Shown: positions 34,101-42,565 of the stretch, in pieces | Position numbering within the stretch: position 1 is the stretch's first letter | Layout: each line of letters opens with the position of its first letter | Assembly: GCA_021739695.1 (NCBI GenBank) | Contig: JAIPBM010000001.1 | Span: 124,001-188,000, forward strand | Length of the DNA stretch: 64,000 nucleotides | Direction: 5' to 3' | DNA from: Flavobacteriales bacterium | GTDB lineage: Bacteria; Bacteroidota; Bacteroidia; UBA10329 | Notes under the pieces: generated by a model | The model's database searches: none | What the model saw: the letters and a program-made list of their open reading frames with translations, nothing else | What the model was told of the DNA's origin: nothing | Translations under genes and position numbers: made by a program

Positions 34101-34616
34101 TCCTGTTATCACAATACAACGAGACACGTAATAATCGGAGCAGCCCGCTATGTACATGCCGTAGATGCTGACTCCATTGGCCGGAGCATCGTCCACTTTA
34201 ATGGTTACATCTTGAAATCTGAAATTGGATCGGTTGATGGCGCGGACTGCTACGAGTGCCTTATTCACCGCATCGTAGTTGCTTGCATCGCGATGAAGAA
34301 TGGTGGAATCAGCATTGGTCTTGTACCAAGTGCCTGCTTCAAAACCTCCTTCAATTACAATATCCGATGGAATTTCGAGCGGCTCGGTGAGTTCGTAAAC
34401 ACCATGCGCCAACCGCATATGGTTATTTGCTGGATTGACCAGGCCGAAGGCGTATTGAAAGTCGGCCGGATTATCGCGCGTGCCTGTTGTGCCGCTGGTA
34501 GCGCCATTTGGAGCCACGTAAATGATACCGCACTCTTGAGCAAACAGGTTTGCATTGATGCCTAGAAAGGCTACAATGAGCCCAATTATCGGATATGTGA
34601 AGCACTTGTTTCTCAC
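31116..34616 (-). CDS. Giant secreted glycine-rich beta-helix protein, type A T9SS tail
   Basis: A 1166-residue surface or secreted protein from a GTG at 34616. The order is: signal peptide (1-26), a pectate-lyase-like beta-helix start (about 28-170; CGIIYVAPNGA, IVIEGGFEAGTWY), a glycine-rich region of about 330 residues with GGxGG and GxxG repeats (about 172-500), about three Ig-like repeats each opening with a DLG..C pattern (about 650-890), two PKD domains (about 900-1065; WNFGDGTG, WDFGDGTA), and a type A T9SS sorting domain (last 80; LSVYPNPNTGLF). It is a paralog of the 52801-56898 gene, sharing N-terminus and Gly-rich part but not the tail. A surface adhesive or structural role is inferred; no enzyme residues were recognised. 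Confidence 0.85.
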   Translation of the reverse strand: MRNKCFTYPIIGLIVAFLGINANLFAQECGIIYVAPNGATSGTTGTRDNPADFQYAFGLVNPANNHMRLAHGVYELTEPLEIPSDIVIEGGFEAGTWYKTNADSTILHRDASNYDAVNKALVAVRAINRSNFRFQDVTIKVDDAPANGVSIYGMYIAGCSDYYVSRCIVITGNGSDGIPGQTGQQGLPGANGANGETGEDEGSCCRAGGAGASGSFPGSNAGGNGGNGGEWGGFEVQEVCVPIVNLCQWIITPDSEFTNPGEDGQDGQGSGSGQGGQHGTGLCELTYANSNCAVAPLNNGDDGTDGIEGIDGGPGIQGYASYGGGFYLPGLGETGDPGQTNGAGGGGGGGGGAKGCEPAALQPYFPSTGSSPYNGDTAYNTAGTGGGGGGGGEGGQNGFGGLGGEGGGGVFCIFTYNNGTNGVIQDNRYLPGYGGQGGQGGAGGPGGPGGIGGIGGFIGDNGPNNSCNNGEGGDGGDGGVGGFGGQGGKGSDGARKGLEQIDGTLVLDPNIYNPWEPEVRVEYFGCTNSNVRVETDATGVINWIFGFGAEPQNSTLQVDTVQYSGLLGSRNLTLIVDGVPYFYANYILVEEDFVPPVIDATRTTICVGESTDLTTTFIGDTYQWTIPGGSITSSADQNPGTVSFANAGDYIIELITTSCCGTSKTTDTIHVLDQVVVDLGEDLRACFLGDLPVLDGNGNDGATYAWTLNGFPTGLPQQYLDATITGTYGVQVSYGPNCSGTDEVEVEIYTITPVDLGPDQAICPGNPLPILNAGIDNADYAWTVGGNPIGTNDIELEVNLPGTYGVSVIEEDGCSGEDDVVVLVSEPSVFLGADINVCANEAYPILNALNQGSTYEWFHSGNLIPGETEQTLQTTQGGTYDVVITNIYGCQAMDQLEIDTFPALNAAFSGPASATVGSSVSFQDQTTPPLNISMNNPWTWNFGDGTGLVNQQNPSHAFIAVGVRPVFLIASNGICSDTAYAEVDVNWNCPQIGLTAGFTMNPNPVVLSGAGTVQVTNTSQNAVEYVWDFGDGTATSSEDSLIHAYTSPGTYTITLTAINYNCTTTTTQSIVVLEFGVGINELGLRDQLSVYPNPNTGLFTVELELDSPSEIAVELNNVLGQRVYQTNVESRSYWRKEFDLSSYVKGVYLLRISTDSGVMQRKVIID
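33110..34105 (-). repeat. Glycine-rich repeat region in the 1166-residue protein
   Basis: About 330 residues with GGxGG, GxxGxxG and short collagen-like triplets. It is interrupted once by a beta-helix-like segment (VIQDNRYLPG) that also occurs in the paralog. In DNA it gives purine-rich GGN tracts on the coding strand, which explains several spurious antisense frames. Confidence 0.75.
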
Positions 34617-34720
34617 GAGCTACAATTTTACGGAAAAACTATCGCCTTTCGGGTCATTAACACGTCTCTTCGGCAAGGGATTCGTTTATTTAACGGCAAT
34701 ATCCATAAGAGGTTGTTTTC

Positions 34721-35242
34721 ATGGGACTTATAAGAACATTGAGAGGAGTGACGCCAACGCTCGGCAAAGATTGTTTCGTTGCCGAAAATGCAACGCTGAT
34801 CGGCCACGTGATTGCAGGAGACAATTGCAGTTTCTGGTACAATTGTGTGCTTAGAGGTGATGTGAATGAGCTGATCCTAGGCGATAGGGTGAATATTCAG
34901 GATGGAGCGGTGGTTCATGGAACGTACCAGAAAAGCCCCACGCGGATAGGAAATGATGTGACGGTTGGCCACAACGCCATTGTGCATGGATGCGTTTTAC
35001 ATGATAATGTGCTGATAGGCATGGGAGCGATCGTGATGGATGATGCGGTGGTGCATTCGGGCGCTATTGTAGCCGCTGGAGCGGTGGTGTTGGAAAGAAC
35101 GGTGGTTGAGCCCCATTGTATCTATGCCGGTGCGCCCGCCAAAAAGGTCAAACAACTTGACCCTGATACTTCGGAAGAAATGCTGAAAGAGATTGCCAGT
35201 AAGTATGTGATGTATTCGGGCTGGTACGCCAGTGGAAAGTGA
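34721..35242 (+). CDS. Gamma carbonic anhydrase family protein
   Basis: Left-handed beta-helix hexapeptide protein, 173 residues. The three metal-ligand histidines of the family are His66 (VVHG), His84 and His89 (VGHNAIVHG). The conserved RGDVN motif is at 45-49. Carbonic anhydrase activity is not certain for every member; several are metal-binding acyl-carnitine or ferripyochelin-type homologues. It is divergent from the giant glycine-rich gene, with about 100 bp between, and convergent with murI. Confidence 0.9.
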   Translation: MGLIRTLRGVTPTLGKDCFVAENATLIGHVIAGDNCSFWYNCVLRGDVNELILGDRVNIQDGAVVHGTYQKSPTRIGNDVTVGHNAIVHGCVLHDNVLIGMGAIVMDDAVVHSGAIVAAGAVVLERTVVEPHCIYAGAPAKKVKQLDPDTSEEMLKEIASKYVMYSGWYASGK

Positions 35243-35300
35243 TCCAGTCTGTGCTCCTTCAACTTAAGCTTATCTCGGGATGGAAATGATTAAAGTCCAC

Positions 35301-36137
35301 TCACCTGATATGTGAAATGGAGCAGAATTCAGACCGGATATCACTACCGAAGAAGATGGACGCATGTTCATCGAACGTATTCGTATCATCCGTGGTCAGA
35401 AACCTGCGCGAGCCGCCTTGGCCGCATGAAAGTTCCATTTCGGGGTGCCGATGTAGGTAATCCTCTAGACTTGCCGCCACAATCTCTCCCTGCGAAACGA
35501 TGCTGACCCCTTTGGGGATGTATTGCTCAATCTTATCTGCCAAAAGCGGGTAATGGGTACATCCAAGCAGGATCGTGTCGATTTCGGAATCCTTTTGCAT
35601 GAGCTGCTCTACATACTTTTCCACGAAATACTCCGCTCCAGCGCCAAGGTGTTCATTATTCTCGATGAGTGGCACCCACATGGGGCAAGCCTGCTGATGC
35701 ACTACCAAATGAGGGAAGGTCTTGCTAATTTCGATGGGATACGATTCTGAGGCAACCGTACCCACTGTTCCCAGCACGCCTACCTTACCTGTGGTGGAAT
35801 AATTGCCAATTACCTCTGCTGTAGGCCGTATCACCCCAAGCACCCGAAGCTTCGGGTCCATGTTTGGCAGGTCTTTCTGTTGAATGGTTCTAAGCGCTTT
35901 GGCCGATGCCGTGTTGCAGGCCAAAATGACCAGCGGACAACCAGCATCGAACAATTTGAACACGCATTCGCGCGTGTATGTATAGACACTTTCAAAAGAG
36001 CGCGTTCCGTAAGGCGAACGCGCATTATCACCTAGGTAAAGATAATCGTACTGTGGAAGGAGGGCTACCATTTCGCGCAGAACTGTGAGGCCTCCGTAGC
36101 CTGAATCGAATACGCCTATTGGTCCTTGCATGTTCAT
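35301..36137 (-). CDS. murI: Glutamate racemase
   Basis: Converts L-glutamate to D-glutamate for peptidoglycan. At 278 residues it has the family length. The two catalytic cysteines are Cys74 in ACNTAS and Cys193 in LGCTHYPLL. The opening GVFDSGYGGLTVL and YLGDNARSPYG are signature segments. The gene lies just downstream of the terminator of the Skp-BamA cluster on the same strand, so it is probably transcribed separately, though its neighbourhood is all envelope biogenesis. Confidence 0.95.
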   Translation of the reverse strand: MNMQGPIGVFDSGYGGLTVLREMVALLPQYDYLYLGDNARSPYGTRSFESVYTYTRECVFKLFDAGCPLVILACNTASAKALRTIQQKDLPNMDPKLRVLGVIRPTAEVIGNYSTTGKVGVLGTVGTVASESYPIEISKTFPHLVVHQQACPMWVPLIENNEHLGAGAEYFVEKYVEQLMQKDSEIDTILLGCTHYPLLADKIEQYIPKGVSIVSQGEIVAASLEDYLHRHPEMELSCGQGGSRRFLTTDDTNTFDEHASIFFGSDIRSEFCSISHIR

Positions 36138-36236
36138 TTCGTTTTCGCTATCACCCTGATCTCCATTTGAGCTATCTGTTCAGGTGCCTGATCTGCCTAA
36201 ATCGGACGGCTGGAACCAGTTTATCAAATTCTGATC

Positions 36237-36268
36237 AAAAAAAAGACCCGCCTTTGTAAGACGGGTCT
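36237..36268 (-). terminator. Rho-independent terminator of the BamA-Skp cluster
   Basis: On the minus strand AGACCCG pairs with CGGGTCT around an 11-nt loop and is followed by eight T. It lies about 47 bp after the stop of the second Skp gene. Confidence 0.85.
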
Positions 36269-36314
36269 AATGTTAATCATTTGTTCTGTGTGTCCTTCGA
36301 AGGACGGTCAAAAA

Positions 36315-36812
36315 TCAAAGGCCAAGTTTGGTCTTAACGTCTGCCATGATGTCTTCAGAGTCCTTTGTGAAAAGCAGGAATCCTAAGGAGCTATCGAACA
36401 CATACGTGTATCCTTTTGCTTCTGCCACATCATCAATTGCCTTCTTAGCCTTATCGATGATCGGTGTCAACACTTCTTGCTCTTTCTTAGAAATTTCATC
36501 CTGAGCTTGTTGTTGAAACTCTTGGATTCTTCTTTCCAACTCAGAAATCTCACGAACCTTGGTATTTCGAACCGTTGGAATCATGTCTTTCTCTGTTTGT
36601 TGAAATGAAGCCACTTTTCCTTCATATTCTTTGGCCATTGCCTCCAATGCTGTTTGGAATTCTTTGGCAAATGCCTCCAATTCTTTTTCGGCCTGTGCTT
36701 TTTCTGGCATCAATTCCAAAAGGGCAGCAGAATCGATATGACCCAATTTTTGTTGGGCAAAGGTTGGCACTGCCATGGCAAGTGCAATAATCGCAACTAG
36801 TATCTTCTTCAT
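36315..36812 (-). CDS. OmpH/Skp family periplasmic chaperone (second of two)
   Basis: A 165-residue periplasmic chaperone for unfolded outer-membrane proteins. It has a signal peptide (1-19, AQQ after cleavage), a start typical of the family (KLGHIDSAALLELMPE) and a long charged coiled coil (about 35-130). The C-terminal strand (GYTYVFDSSLGFLLF) caps the trimer body. It is 32 bp downstream of a sister Skp gene, itself directly after bamA, in the usual Bacteroidota order. Two adjacent Skp copies may differ in clients. Confidence 0.9.
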   Translation of the reverse strand: MKKILVAIIALAMAVPTFAQQKLGHIDSAALLELMPEKAQAEKELEAFAKEFQTALEAMAKEYEGKVASFQQTEKDMIPTVRNTKVREISELERRIQEFQQQAQDEISKKEQEVLTPIIDKAKKAIDDVAEAKGYTYVFDSSLGFLLFTKDSEDIMADVKTKLGL

Positions 36813-36844
36813 TTTTCGTGTTTTTCGGGGCGCAATATTAGAAA

Positions 36845-37369
36845 TTATTTATCCGTCTTAACTGAGTAACCCAACTCGTCAAGAATGTCTTCGCTTAGGT
36901 CGTATTTTTCTGATGTATAGAGCATTGTAAGCGTTCCTGCTTTATCGAAGATGACTGCGTAACCTCTGGCATCAGCAATCTCCTTGATGGCGGCATACAC
37001 CTTATCTTGAATAGGTTTGGTGAAATCTTGGCGTTTTTGGAAAAGATCGCCTTGAAAACCAAATCGCTGCTTTTGCTTCTCCTTCGCTTCCTTTTCTTTT
37101 TCTATGATCTGTTCTTCCCGCTTGCGTTTCATATCATCAGTAAGCAATATCTGCTCTGCCTGAAAATCTTTGTACATCCGGTCTATTTCAGCATACATCT
37201 TCTCAATCTCTTGTTGCCACTGAACAGAAATTTCGTTGAGCTCCTGTTGTTTCTGCTGATATTCTGGAATGTTCTCGAGAATGTAATTTGAATCTACGTA
37301 GCCAAAGCGCTGAGCCATTGAACTGAACGTAAAACTTAAAGCGATAAGAGTAAAAACGACTCGTTTCAT
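36845..37369 (-). CDS. OmpH/Skp family periplasmic chaperone (first of two)
   Basis: A 174-residue member with signal peptide 1-19 (SSMAQ). The family opening QRFGYVDSNYILENIPEYQ is followed by a long, strongly charged coiled coil (about 40-130; KRKREEQIIEKEKEAKEK) and the C-terminal GYAVIFDKAGTLTMLY strand. It lies 12 bp after bamA, so it is surely in the same transcript and should deliver barrel proteins to the BamA machine. Confidence 0.9.
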   Translation of the reverse strand: MKRVVFTLIALSFTFSSMAQRFGYVDSNYILENIPEYQQKQQELNEISVQWQQEIEKMYAEIDRMYKDFQAEQILLTDDMKRKREEQIIEKEKEAKEKQKQRFGFQGDLFQKRQDFTKPIQDKVYAAIKEIADARGYAVIFDKAGTLTMLYTSEKYDLSEDILDELGYSVKTDK

Positions 37370-37381
37370 GTTATTGAAATA

Positions 37382-39889
37382 TTAGAATTGTTGTCCGATT
37401 GAGAAACTGAATTGTCCTGGCGCCATGTCGGGTCTACCTGGCACATCGTCAAACCTCCATCCATAATCGAGCCCAAGTAGTCCGAACATGGGCAGGAAGA
37501 TACGGACTCCAACCCCAGCAGATTTCTTAAGTTGATAAGGTTTGAACTCGTTGAATGTGAGCCATGAATCTCCTGCTTCTGCAAATGCAAGAACGTACAC
37601 AGTTGCCTGCGGATTTGGTGAAATTCTATAACGGAGTTCGGCAGCATATTTTGTAAAGATCGTTCCTCCTACTTGCACGCCACTGACTGTTGGTGTAAGC
37701 GAATTGTTGTCGTAACCTCTCATTGCAATGATCTCTCTTCCATCCAGGGCAAATCCACTTAAACCACTACCTCCAACAAAAAACCGTTCGAATGGGGCAA
37801 TGCCCAACTGGCGATTATAAAGACCGAGGAATCCGAATTGCATCTTGGTCTCGATAACCAAATTCTTTGCCAAACTCACATACCACTTGGCATCGAACCT
37901 CCATTTATGATACTCAATGAGCTTATACTTGGTTGGTGCGTCAGCATTTGCATAATCAATATTGGAGAATGCAGAAAACGGTGGTGTAAGCTCCAAACTA
38001 CCGGAAAGAATCGAACCTTTCGTTGGGAAGATAGGTTCGTTGATGGAGTTTCTTGAAACAGTGATCTTGTAGCTTACCGTGTTGGAATTTCCATTGTTGA
38101 AACCGGAAATGAGCTGATAATTATCCAAGATATAGTTTTGGTAGCTGATTTCCTGTTGCAGAACAAAAAAGTCATCTGGCCACTTCATTCGCTTTCCAAG
38201 CCCAACGGTTACCCCGGTGATACGAATAGCTTGTCTACCATCTTGATTTTTAGGAATTCCATTTGATTGTACCGAATGATAGGCTGAAAGGCTCAGGGCA
38301 TTTGGTTTATTTCCTCCCAACCATGGTTCCATGAAAGAGAAGTTATACGACTGAAAATACAATCCGTTGGATTGCGCACGAATACTCAGACGCTGACCGT
38401 CTCCAGCAGGTAGTGGTCTCCAAGCTCCTTTTTTAACCGTATTTCTCAATGAGAAATTGTTGAAGGTTACACCAAGTGTTCCAACAATTCTGCCTGCTCC
38501 CCAACCACCTGAAAGTTCAATCTGATCAGAAGGTTTTTCCTCAACCGTGTACTCGATATCAACCGTTCCATCTACTGGATTCGGCTTTGGCTCAACACCC
38601 AATGTTTCTGGGTTGAAATAACCCAATTGCGACAACTCCCGTTGTGAACGGATGATATCTGCCCGGCTGAAAAGCTGCCCTGGTTTTGTTCGTAATTCAC
38701 GAAGAATAACGTGATCGTTGGTCTTGGTGTTTCCGACAACAGTAACCTTATTGATCGTTGCCTGCTTTCCTTCGCGAACACGCATTTCCAGGTCAATACT
38801 ATCATTGACAACTAGAATTTCAATTGGCTCAACATTGAAGAAAAGGTAGCCATCATCCAAATAAAGTGAGCTGACATCTCTGCCGTTCGGGTTCATGAAA
38901 AGATTGGCATCCAAACGCGATTGGTCAAATACTTCACCTTTCTTAATTCCCAAAACCTTATCCAACACATCGCTAGGGTATTTTGTATTTCCTGACCACG
39001 TTATGTTTCTGAAATAGTACTTGCGGCCTTCTTCAAGATTCATCTCCACATTGATGGAGCCATCACGATTGGCGTAAATGGTATCGCTTATGATGCGCGC
39101 ATCGCGATAGCCCATTTGGTTGTACTTGGCGATAATGGCTTTCTTATCATTCTCGTATTCGAAATCGAGGAATTTCGAACCTTTCCAAACTCTCCACCAC
39201 TGGCGCTGTTTGGTCTCTTTCATTGATCGGATAAGCTTGCCTTTTTTCACTTCCTCATTTCCGCGAAAAATGATCTTGTTGATCTTTACTTTTTTGCCTT
39301 TGGCAACATTGAATTTCAGAATGACGCTGTTCGGAAGCGTTGTGTCATTCTCTTCAATCGTTTCCACATTCACATTCAGAAAACCCTTGTCGATAAAGTG
39401 GTCTTTGATGATGTTTTCCGTAGAAACGATCAGGTTTTCGTTCACCACTTTCCCTTTGATGAGCCTTATTGACTCCCGAATGTCGTTCGCGTCACCTTTC
39501 TTCACGCCTTTCAGCGCGTATTTGCTCAAACGCGGACGTTCCTGTAAATGGATGTTCAGAAAGATCTTGCCGTCAATGATCTTGGTTGCTGTAATATCAA
39601 TATCGCTGAAAAGCCCTTGGTCCCAAAGTTTGTGGATTGCTTCGGTGATGGCTTCTCCCGGAACTTGAACTTTATCTCCTTCAGAAAGACCGGAAAGCAG
39701 AACCAGCACCTTCTTATCAAGATATTTTGTGCCGCTTACCGTAATAGGCCCGATCTCGTATTCCTTGGGTGCCGAATAATCAATCTTCGTGTCGCCACCG
39801 ACCACGATAGAATTCTGTGCGGAAACGGAAGCTGAGAACAGCAACAGTACCGACACTAAGGCTAACAATATTTGACTGCGCCTAGGCAC
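37382..39889 (-). CDS. bamA: Outer-membrane protein assembly factor BamA
   Basis: Inserts beta-barrel proteins in the outer membrane. The GTG at 39889 gives 835 residues with a clean signal peptide (PRRSQILLALVSVLLLFSASVSAQ region). A reading from 39940 adds 17 residues inside uppS and hides the signal, so it is less likely. Five POTRA domains occupy roughly residues 40-455 (repeated G-N-T-K patterns such as VVGNTKTNDHVILRELRT). The 16-strand barrel follows from about 470, with the loop 6 motif GLSGFALDGREI-like and a terminal FSFSIGQQF. The start overlaps the uppS stop by 8 bases, coupling the two genes. Confidence 0.93.
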   Translation of the reverse strand: MPRRSQILLALVSVLLLFSASVSAQNSIVVGGDTKIDYSAPKEYEIGPITVSGTKYLDKKVLVLLSGLSEGDKVQVPGEAITEAIHKLWDQGLFSDIDITATKIIDGKIFLNIHLQERPRLSKYALKGVKKGDANDIRESIRLIKGKVVNENLIVSTENIIKDHFIDKGFLNVNVETIEENDTTLPNSVILKFNVAKGKKVKINKIIFRGNEEVKKGKLIRSMKETKQRQWWRVWKGSKFLDFEYENDKKAIIAKYNQMGYRDARIISDTIYANRDGSINVEMNLEEGRKYYFRNITWSGNTKYPSDVLDKVLGIKKGEVFDQSRLDANLFMNPNGRDVSSLYLDDGYLFFNVEPIEILVVNDSIDLEMRVREGKQATINKVTVVGNTKTNDHVILRELRTKPGQLFSRADIIRSQRELSQLGYFNPETLGVEPKPNPVDGTVDIEYTVEEKPSDQIELSGGWGAGRIVGTLGVTFNNFSLRNTVKKGAWRPLPAGDGQRLSIRAQSNGLYFQSYNFSFMEPWLGGNKPNALSLSAYHSVQSNGIPKNQDGRQAIRITGVTVGLGKRMKWPDDFFVLQQEISYQNYILDNYQLISGFNNGNSNTVSYKITVSRNSINEPIFPTKGSILSGSLELTPPFSAFSNIDYANADAPTKYKLIEYHKWRFDAKWYVSLAKNLVIETKMQFGFLGLYNRQLGIAPFERFFVGGSGLSGFALDGREIIAMRGYDNNSLTPTVSGVQVGGTIFTKYAAELRYRISPNPQATVYVLAFAEAGDSWLTFNEFKPYQLKKSAGVGVRIFLPMFGLLGLDYGWRFDDVPGRPDMAPGQFSFSIGQQF

Positions 39890-40625
39890 TGACCTGCTCA
39901 CTGATCTTTCCAAATCTTCTTTCTCGTCCTTGATAGTCAATTATTGCCTGCTCAAAATCTGTCCGTTCAAAATCAGGCCATAGTTTGTCGGTGAAATACA
40001 GTTCCGCATAGGCAATTTGCCAAAGCAGAAAGTTGGAGATACGGTGCTCTCCACTTGTACGAATAAGTAATTCTGGGTCAGGAATTCCAAGCGTGCAAAG
40101 ATGCTGATCGATGATTGATTCATCAATTTGATCTGGCTCCAAATTTCCTGATTTAACATTTTTTGCAATCGCTCGTACTGCCTCTATCATTTCCCACCTT
40201 GACGAATAGCTGAGTGCCAACGTCAAAGTCATTCGCGTATTGTGCTTGGTCTTTTCAATCGCCTCATTCAGTTCTTTGAAGCAGCTTTTAGGTAGACTTT
40301 TTAGATCGCCAATCGCATTCAACTTGATATTGTTGTCTGTAAGCGTTTTCGTCTCCTTATTTATTGTCTTGACCAACAGCGTCATCAGTGCATTTATCTC
40401 GTACTGAGGTCTGTTCCAATTTTCTGTAGAGAATGCATAAAGCGTGAGATATTCAACTCCAATTTCTGCTGCACATTCAACCGTTTCTCTTACTGCTTTC
40501 ACTCCTTTACCATGTCCAAAGGTTCGCAGTTTGCCGCGCTGCTTTGCCCATCGCCCGTTTCCGTCCATAATAACGGCAACGTGCTTAGGTAATTTACTTT
40601 GATCTATTCGTTTATCGATGGCCAT
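39882..40625 (-). CDS. uppS: Undecaprenyl diphosphate synthase
   Basis: Cis-prenyltransferase that makes the C55 lipid carrier for peptidoglycan and O-antigen. The 247 residues carry the catalytic Asp21 in IMDGNGRWAK, FSTENWNRP, and the C-terminal RTSGEHRISNFLLWQIAYAE-like signature. The 3' end overlaps bamA, linking carrier synthesis to outer-membrane assembly. A consensus promoter box and a hairpin lie upstream, so the uppS-bamA-skp unit can be transcribed independently of the genes before it. Confidence 0.95.
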   Translation of the reverse strand: MAIDKRIDQSKLPKHVAVIMDGNGRWAKQRGKLRTFGHGKGVKAVRETVECAAEIGVEYLTLYAFSTENWNRPQYEINALMTLLVKTINKETKTLTDNNIKLNAIGDLKSLPKSCFKELNEAIEKTKHNTRMTLTLALSYSSRWEMIEAVRAIAKNVKSGNLEPDQIDESIIDQHLCTLGIPDPELLIRTSGEHRISNFLLWQIAYAELYFTDKLWPDFERTDFEQAIIDYQGRERRFGKISEQVSA

Positions 40626-40635
40626 AGAAATGAAA

Positions 40636-40653
40636 ATCGCCCCGAAAGGCGAT
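40636..40653 (-). promoter_or_regulatory. Hairpin in the uppS leader
   Basis: ATCGCC pairs with GGCGAT around a 6-nt loop, 10 nt before the uppS start and just after the promoter box. There is no T tract, so it is more likely a stability or translation element than a terminator. Confidence 0.4.
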
Positions 40654-40654
40654 G

Positions 40655-40662
40655 CAAATGTA
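40655..40662 (-). promoter_or_regulatory. Promoter -7 box of the uppS-bamA-skp unit
   Basis: TACATTTG on the minus strand, an exact TAnnTTTG match, 29 nt before the uppS start. Confidence 0.5.
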
Positions 40663-40678
40663 CTTTACTGAATGAGAC

Positions 40679-41503
40679 TTATTGATAAGCTGGACATTTG
40701 GCTGGTCTGGCCTTGATATTCATGGAAATAGAAATGAGTGCAAACGAGTACCAATCATTGGTTTTTGAATTGCCACGTTGGCGTCCTTCCAACTGGTCAT
40801 CGTTCAATGTCGACCTATTGGCCAATTCATATGCGATGTTTCCTCTCTCTGCCTGAATCACGTCAGGAGAAGCATATGTTCCGCTTACGTCATCGAGGTA
40901 ATCGGTGAACGTATATCGCATTCCCCATTCCAATCCGACCGAAAACGTTTTAGATATGTTCGCCTTCATGCCAAGACCAAATGGAATGGACGCTGTGGTA
41001 AGCGAATATTTTTTTCTGTCCGGATAAAAGGTCGTGCCCTGACCTTCAGTCCCTAGTGGCTGCAACTCATATTTGTTCCCGTCAGCAGCTTTAGTGGTTG
41101 GGTTGAACTTGAAAACAGCAATCCCTCCAAAAAGAAATGGTGTGATCGGATGATGCATGTCTCCAGGAGCGTATTTAAAAAAGTTGAACTCGCCAGTTAT
41201 TGCAAAGTCATATACCCACGACTGAAAATTCAGATTGCGCTCTAATTGTGATGCAACTTTAGACTTGGCATCATCTCCTCTTAAATAGCCTAAAGTGAAT
41301 GCGCCTCGCAGTGAAAAGCGTTCGTTAAAATTGTAACGATAGAAAGCCCCTCCTGCTGGCATTACTTGCTTAAAGGGAATGTCAGGATTCAAGTCTCCCA
41401 TATAAAACGACACGCCACCCATTACCCCGAACTCAGAGAACTGAGCCTTGAGTGAAGTATTGAACAGAAGAACAAAAAGGATTAAACCACCTACTTTTTT
41501 CAT
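40679..41503 (-). CDS. DUF6089-like outer-membrane barrel protein (second of two)
   Basis: From the ATG at 41503 the protein has 274 residues with a signal peptide (MKKVGGLILFVLLFNTSLKAQ). The rest is amphipathic beta strands with aromatic ends (FSEFGVMGGVSFYMGDLN, SVGLEWGMRYTFTDYLDDVSGTY), fitting a small outer-membrane barrel. DUF6089 proteins are common in Bacteroidota next to the NadK-UppS-BamA cluster; the molecular role is unknown. The upstream paralog shares the G-E-x-G-x-R-x-TFTDYLDDVS block. A reading from 41524 adds seven residues and was rejected. Confidence 0.75.
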   Translation of the reverse strand: MKKVGGLILFVLLFNTSLKAQFSEFGVMGGVSFYMGDLNPDIPFKQVMPAGGAFYRYNFNERFSLRGAFTLGYLRGDDAKSKVASQLERNLNFQSWVYDFAITGEFNFFKYAPGDMHHPITPFLFGGIAVFKFNPTTKAADGNKYELQPLGTEGQGTTFYPDRKKYSLTTASIPFGLGMKANISKTFSVGLEWGMRYTFTDYLDDVSGTYASPDVIQAERGNIAYELANRSTLNDDQLEGRQRGNSKTNDWYSFALISISMNIKARPAKCPAYQ

Positions 41504-41524
41504 GACGACTATTGCCCTTCGCAA

Positions 41525-42487
41525 TTAGAACTTCGGAAGTCCTTTTCTTGTTGTGCGTATTTTTCGTTGATAGGTAATGGTCAAAAACATATACGAGTCC
41601 AGATCGGATGGGTCTCCACGTTGCTGACCTGGACAAGTAGAACAAGCTCCAGGGAATGTATCAACCCCTCCGGGCACTGGGGCTAAGGATGGGTCTGCAA
41701 GTCCCTTGGCGATATTATCATAGCCCAAGGCATTGCTGATTATCTGTGCACCTACAGGGTCTCTTCTTTCGCCTTCTTTTGTGTATACATAAGTAGTACT
41801 TACGTCATCCATGTAATCTGTGAATGTCTTTCTAAGTCCATATTCCAAGCCGATACTGCTCTTCTTATCTAGAGCGTACTTCATACCAACGCCAAATGGT
41901 ATTACAAATTGCCAATTAGAGTATTCATTTCTAGAAGGCACGAATCCTTGACCTTCGGTATGATACTTTTTGAGCGAATACCACTTGCCATCATATCTAC
42001 CCATCGGATTCATATATGTCAAACCGACTCCCGCAAAACCATACAGGTAAAGATTACTTCCTTTCTTTCCTCTACCGCGGACACGCCTGATCTTGTAACG
42101 GCTTCCAACAGTCTCGCGCATCCAAGACACCTCAATTTGAGTAGCCCATTCAACGATAGGAGACCTGAATTGCAAGTTTCTATTGTTCCTAAAAGGCTCT
42201 TGGGTGAATTTGTCATTTCCCGCAATTTCTCCAAAACTGAAACCCGTCTTTGCAGATACGTATTGAGAAATCTTATATCGGAAACCAAGATTCACTATGT
42301 ATCTGGTTGAAGCTGCATCCAAATCGAAGAACCAATCTGAACCGATTTGATTACGCCCACCAAGATCGCCTAGAAACTGAGTAGCTCCAATTCCGCTTAC
42401 CCACTCGTAACGCTGTCTTTTCCAGCGTTGACCACTGACGAACATCGGCAGTATAATCAAACAAAGTAAGATCGTTCTTATGCGCAT
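41525..42487 (-). CDS. DUF6089-like outer-membrane barrel protein (first of two)
   Basis: A 320-residue paralog of the next gene. It has a signal peptide (1-19, FVSGQ) and beta-barrel-like strands throughout. The shared signature is SSIGLEYGLRKTFTDYMDDVSTTY near residue 213. A basic loop (RRVRGRGKKG) and a Pro/Cys-rich insert (about 265-290; ACSTCPGQ) are absent from the paralog. A consensus promoter box lies 35 nt upstream. It sits between nadK and the second copy; function is unknown. Confidence 0.75.
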   Translation of the reverse strand: MRIRTILLCLIILPMFVSGQRWKRQRYEWVSGIGATQFLGDLGGRNQIGSDWFFDLDAASTRYIVNLGFRYKISQYVSAKTGFSFGEIAGNDKFTQEPFRNNRNLQFRSPIVEWATQIEVSWMRETVGSRYKIRRVRGRGKKGSNLYLYGFAGVGLTYMNPMGRYDGKWYSLKKYHTEGQGFVPSRNEYSNWQFVIPFGVGMKYALDKKSSIGLEYGLRKTFTDYMDDVSTTYVYTKEGERRDPVGAQIISNALGYDNIAKGLADPSLAPVPGGVDTFPGACSTCPGQQRGDPSDLDSYMFLTITYQRKIRTTRKGLPKF

Positions 42488-42521
42488 TTCAATTGATTCC
42501 TAGACGGTTAGGCTAAGATTG

Positions 42522-42529
42522 CAAATATA
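42522..42529 (-). promoter_or_regulatory. Promoter -7 box of the DUF6089-like pair
   Basis: TATATTTG on the minus strand, an exact TAnnTTTG match, 34 nt before the first DUF6089-like start. Confidence 0.5.
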
Positions 42530-42565
42530 GCCATATTATCATGGAACATATCGTTTTACGCACGA

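Noticed and set aside
33110-34105. Regular short repeats considered as a CRISPR array
   Set aside because: Repeats are in-frame glycine codons inside a protein, with no fixed repeat/spacer lengths and no cas genes.
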